Assembly: GCF_963678635.1 (NCBI RefSeq) | Contig: NC_087062.1 | Location: forward strand, 30,840,833-30,900,832 | Direction of reading: 5' to 3' | Length of the DNA: 60,000 nucleotides | Origin: Symsagittifera roscoffensis | Taxonomy: Eukaryota > Xenacoelomorpha > Acoela > Convolutidae | Shown: in pieces, positions 56,087 to 60,000 of the stretch | Position numbering within the stretch: position 1 is the stretch's first letter | Layout of the letters: every line of letters starts with the position of its first letter | Translations under genes and position numbers: made by a program | Notes under the pieces: generated by a model | Told to the model about the DNA's origin: nothing | What the model saw: the letters and a program-made list of their open reading frames with translations, nothing else | Database searches by the model: none

Positions 56087-58226
56087 AAAATCGATTTTCA
56101 ATTGAGGCGAAAGTTGCAAGACTGGCGACAAAAATTGGAAACACGCATTTGATTTGTCCCTATCAAGTTGAACCCAGAATTTAAACTTTCAAAGATATCA
56201 GGCCGACAGGTTTTCAAGCCGAATTGTAAAACAAGGCTCTACAAGCCGAACATATTATCAAAAGATCGTGAATGATTATTAATTTGAAAACTGTTTTAAA
56301 GATTTCTCAAATTCATGAGCTTTCCTTCCAAGTTATTGGCTTTTTCATGATTTTTGAAACAGGCTTGCGAAGTTATGTACATGCTCTTTTTATGTAATGA
56401 GCTTATGCATTCTGAAATGCGGTTGCTCTAAAAATCTGATGTCACTTTTAAGTAATGCATTGTTAAGAAGAACGCTTATTATGAACTAAACAAAGTTTTA
56501 GCTGACAGGTTTTATGGCAGCTAGGAACATGAAAAAACATATTAAAAATACGGATAAAAAAGCAATAGTAATGCAAACTAACAAACAGAAATTGAAATGA
56601 AAACCGCTACCGCGTAGACAAAAAACTTAAAATGTCGAGTAAAGCGAAATCTACCAAAGTTGTCATACCTTTCACTCAATTTGTTTAAAAAGTAAATAAA
56701 AAACTGAAAAAGAAACCACTATAAAAACCACACAAAGTGAAACTGAACGTTATATTTGTATCAAAACAAACGTTACGAATGTTAAAATAAACATTAAAAA
56801 AACAATATCGACTAGAGAACTTTTTGATCTGCAGTCCAAAAAGCTCAGAAGGATCAAAGTCCGTTGTTTGAGAAACTGATTCAGTGATTCTGTTTGATAA
56901 ATGGTTAACACGAAAAACACTTTAGTTCGTAATTGATAATGCTTGCTAATCGCGAGCCTAATACTACCATACATATTGATTCCAATCGCAATAAGCGACG
57001 AAGCAAAAACTTCTGAAAAGTTCAAAAGGATAAACTTTTTTTCCAAACAGCAGCAAAAAATTTTGTAACTTGCCTTATTTTCTAATGGCGCGTTTGGTTG
57101 AAAAAAATTATGAAACTTCCTTTGCTTTATTTAAAAACATGTACTAGTTAAGAAAAAAATTTCAGTTTTCATAAAAAATTCAAATTATTAGCTTAAGTTT
57201 TTTAATTAAGTTTTTATTAAAAAATCATAGTTTAGAAAAAAATATCCCGGCCATATTTAAACACTAAGCTTCTAAAGTTTCATGCATGTGGGTAACCTCT
57301 ACAACAGATGCCCTGAATGGTTGATTAATTTGAATTTATCTTGTAACAAGTTGAAACACGAGTAACATTTTTACGTGCGAAATATTGTGAACAAAAATTT
57401 TTACGGAAACAAGTCTAGCAACAGGTTGCAAATTCCTTGCTGAAAGCAATGGTAAAAACCTTCAATAGTTTCCTTTCAAAAATATAGGAGGAATTAGAGC
57501 CAAGTTTTATTTTATTTTTTAGAACATGTTTCATTTTGGGAAAAAAAAACTTTTGTTTATGTGTATCATTCAGGGTGGCTGGTAAAACTTATCTTCCATG
57601 CACAGAAAACTCTAATTCTTTTGTTTGCTCAAGCATGAAAAATAAAAAATAGATTTTTTTGGCCCTCGCCCTTGCAAATTATCAACTAACCAGTAGAAAA
57701 CCGCATGTACATTTGATTAGTGTTTTTATACGCTAATAAAGTAGACTTCAAACCTATCAAAATTAAAACAAAACACACCATTATTTTCATAAACACGCTG
57801 TGGTCAGTTTCTGGGGAAGACTTTAAAAAATCAGTTTCAAAACTTTTAGTCTAGTCTGTGGCGTAGAGCTTAAGATTTACGTAAGTTTTTGAAAGTTTTC
57901 TTTTTGAGAACAGCTTGGGGACGTGAAGACCTTTTCTCTTAACAAGTGCTTTTGTTAAGTCAGTGACTTTTCAAGACAAATTGCTTGCCTGAAAAATGTC
58001 ATGGATCCGATTTAGTAACGTGTGCTAATTACAAGCGTAGACAACCTTTTTCAAAAAAAACCTTGGGAAGCATCTATACAAAAAAATGCTATGGCACACG
58101 AACAATATGAAGTATGCCATTCGGAAGTTAAATCGACAGAGTTTCTACCAAGAACAAGGTTGGCAAAAAAAAATAATTTTTTGTCATAACAGTGAAGGTA
58201 AAAAGTTTAGAAACAGAGGCGAAGCT
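56087..58226. other. Intergenic DNA, no gene supported
   Basis: AT-rich. Short frames such as the one at 56,750-57,046 (minus) are hydrophobic translations of simple sequence without motifs. Confidence 0.45.
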
Positions 58227-58289
58227 GAGCTTCGCACCACTTGAGATACAAAAACAGAAAGCCTCTGAGAAAAAAAAATTAAAAATTCT

Positions 58290-58930
58290 ACACGAAAGTT
58301 CACGCCACCATTTTTTTCGACTGAGCCCTCAATCTCAGATTTGGCAGTGTAGTTTTCGAGACAAGTAGAAAAATTTCCAAAAAATAGTTCCAAATCTAAA
58401 CAATTTTAACTTTTGAATGTGCAAAGGTAGTAGCTTCTACATCCATTAATATTGAAATTGGCTGACTAATTTTTAGAGAATAGTAAAAAAATCCAAAAAA
58501 AAACGGTCGGGTTTCAAAAATTTGACTTTTCTTAAGGTGGTTACAAAGAATAAGGCAAATTGCCAATGCAAGTAAGACTATCAGGCTCTTTATTTCGATT
58601 AAAATTTTGATATCAGATTTGACATCAGAACAAAGTTTCCCAAAAGCGATCAAAAACTCAAATAAATTTGACTTTTCCGCAAAACATAAGAAAATTTCTG
58701 CAACCTGTTTTTTCGATTGAACACTTACTTTAAGTTTTGAGGGGTAGATTTTCAGAAAAATGGGTAAATATAAAAAAGACCAAGCTGACAAAAAATGGGC
58801 TTTTTGAGAGCACAATTTTTTTCTATCAAAATTACTGCATAGCCGCTTATGAAGAAGATCTTAGCACGTCTTGTTCTTGCCATTTAAAATCAGAGTTTCC
58901 TCGGTAGTCTTTTAGAAATTAAAACAAAAA
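58290..58930. repeat. Second block of the ~170-bp satellite
   Basis: TTTTTTCGACTGAGCCCTCAATCTCAGATTTGGCAG (58,312) and related starts near 58,590 and 58,712 match the 54.4-55.4 kb units. About 3-4 worn copies. The long minus-strand frame across it (58,396-58,815) is a product of the repeat. Confidence 0.7.
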
Positions 58931-59745
58931 TTCAAGAAAATGAGTCCAACACTCCCCGAAGGATTTGAAGTTGGAGCAAGATAAAAAAACTATGGAAGTA
59001 CGCAGACATACAATGAAATAGACGGTTTTTCATTGATATCAATTGTTTGAAAATCAGTGAAGAAGTTGTCGAGAAATATAAAATCTTCAGCAAAAAATTA
59101 CAAAAAAATCCAAAGCGTCTCAAAAAAGCATAAAAATAAAGAAAAGGAATCTCATACGATTTCATAATTCCTAATTTTATCGAACAGAAATTTTTTTGTT
59201 ACTGAAAACTATGCAAAATAAAATGGTTACGCCATAAAAAATTAGCTGGAACAGTTTAATCGAATAAAAACTTTTGAAAAAAAAATATTACAATCAGACT
59301 TGGAAAACCGACAAGTTACAAAACTTTCAAGAATAGTATAAAGAAATCTAAATCAAAACAAAATCTATGATTTTACAAATAGTACGACTGAACTAAATTT
59401 AAATTAGAAAAAAAACGGAAATCAACATTTTGTCATGAAAGTTATTTGAGACAAATTAACCACGGAAAACGACAACGTATGTTTACTACCTAAAAAATGT
59501 TAGTTTTTCTTGAATTTTCAAGAAATTGGGCATGACTTGAAATTTAGAGTTCCTACAAAACCGATCATATTGTAAACAAAATTAATTACGGAAAAAACCG
59601 TTCAGTCCCGCTTGCAATACCATTTCTCATAGCAATGGAAACTATTCTCGAACTAAAACATTTCATACAAACAAAAAAGATCAACGGTAAAATGCCACTT
59701 TAACTCACCAAACTTAGAATGTACCCGCATTGGAGTTCCATGAAT
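58931..59745. other. No gene seen
   Basis: AT-rich, with stops in all frames. Confidence 0.4.
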
Positions 59746-59941
59746 AAAAATCGATAATAATTGAGTTTCCTTGTCAGTGTCCACAAAAGTGAAAATAAAT
59801 CGATTATAATCAATTAAAAATGGATTATAGTATTAATATTTTTCGAGGCAACAAAATCCTTTTTTCATTCATTAAAATCGATTGATTTTTTTTTCACTTT
59901 TGTGGACACTGACAATGAAACTAAATTATAATCGATTTTTT
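59746..59941. repeat. Long imperfect hairpin, arms about 60 bases
   Basis: Left arm AAAAATCGATAATAATTGAG...TTGTCAGTGTCCACAAAAGTG (from 59,746) is matched by CACTTTTGTGGACACTGACAA...AAATTATAATCGATTTTTT (to 59,941). The centre carries the ATCGATTATAATCAATT words of the 52-kb field. A MITE or foldback is likely. Confidence 0.8.
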
Positions 59942-60000
59942 TTCCACTTCACTGAGATGCGAATTTCAACGCACATAAAATCTTTTCTACGTTTTAAAAT

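Noticed and set aside
58396-58815. Minus-strand 139-codon frame
   Set aside because: Coincides with the ~170-bp satellite; the reading frame follows from the repeat.

Overview
This window is AT-rich nuclear DNA from an animal, most likely an invertebrate. There are no operons or ribosome binding sites. Nearly everything recognisable is transposon or satellite sequence. The one convincing host gene has a signal peptide, a spliced intron and an acceptor-like AG just before its ATG. The phylum cannot be fixed from sequence alone; a tunicate or another marine invertebrate is possible, but that is a guess.

Layout. (1) 1-14,150: a scrambled minus-strand Ty3/gypsy-type retroelement, probably errantivirus-like. 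Read on the minus strand it runs: LTR-like repeat, pol fragment, gag copy B, zinc-knuckle nucleocapsid, gag copy A, integrase, degraded 3' frames including an env-like one. I see no protease or reverse transcriptase core. Gag copy A runs straight into integrase across a deletion junction near 7,006. (2) 14,190-17,760: non-coding DNA with small dispersed repeats. (3) 17,906-24,838: a nearly complete plus-strand Ty3/gypsy element that looks like the Mag type. It has two identical 215-bp LTRs, a tRNA-Ser-like primer site, two CCHC boxes, protease, RT, RNase H, integrase and a long acidic C-terminal tail. It is flanked on both sides by the same perfect 145-bp sequence, far longer than the 4-6 bp target duplication expected for this class. 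Gag and pol are broken although the LTRs look new. (4) 25,640-33,532: nested GGGGCGGAT-ended repeats, a 1.6-kb inverted repeat, a 128-bp minisatellite and a CTTGCAAG-rich satellite. (5) 33,533-36,140: low-repeat DNA upstream of a two-exon gene at 36,154-38,084. That gene encodes a predicted glycosylated type I membrane protein of unknown family. (6) 38,266-60,000: AT-rich intergenic DNA with a second inverted-repeat element, a dead LINE whose RT YVDD box is still visible, two blocks of one ~170-bp satellite and a long imperfect hairpin.

How the parts relate. Only the 17.9-24.8 kb element looks recently active. The minus-strand element and the LINE are dead. The inverted repeats, TIR families and satellites recur across the window, so they probably make up a large part of this genome. 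Copy relationships, repeat periods and motif counts were read by eye, not computed.
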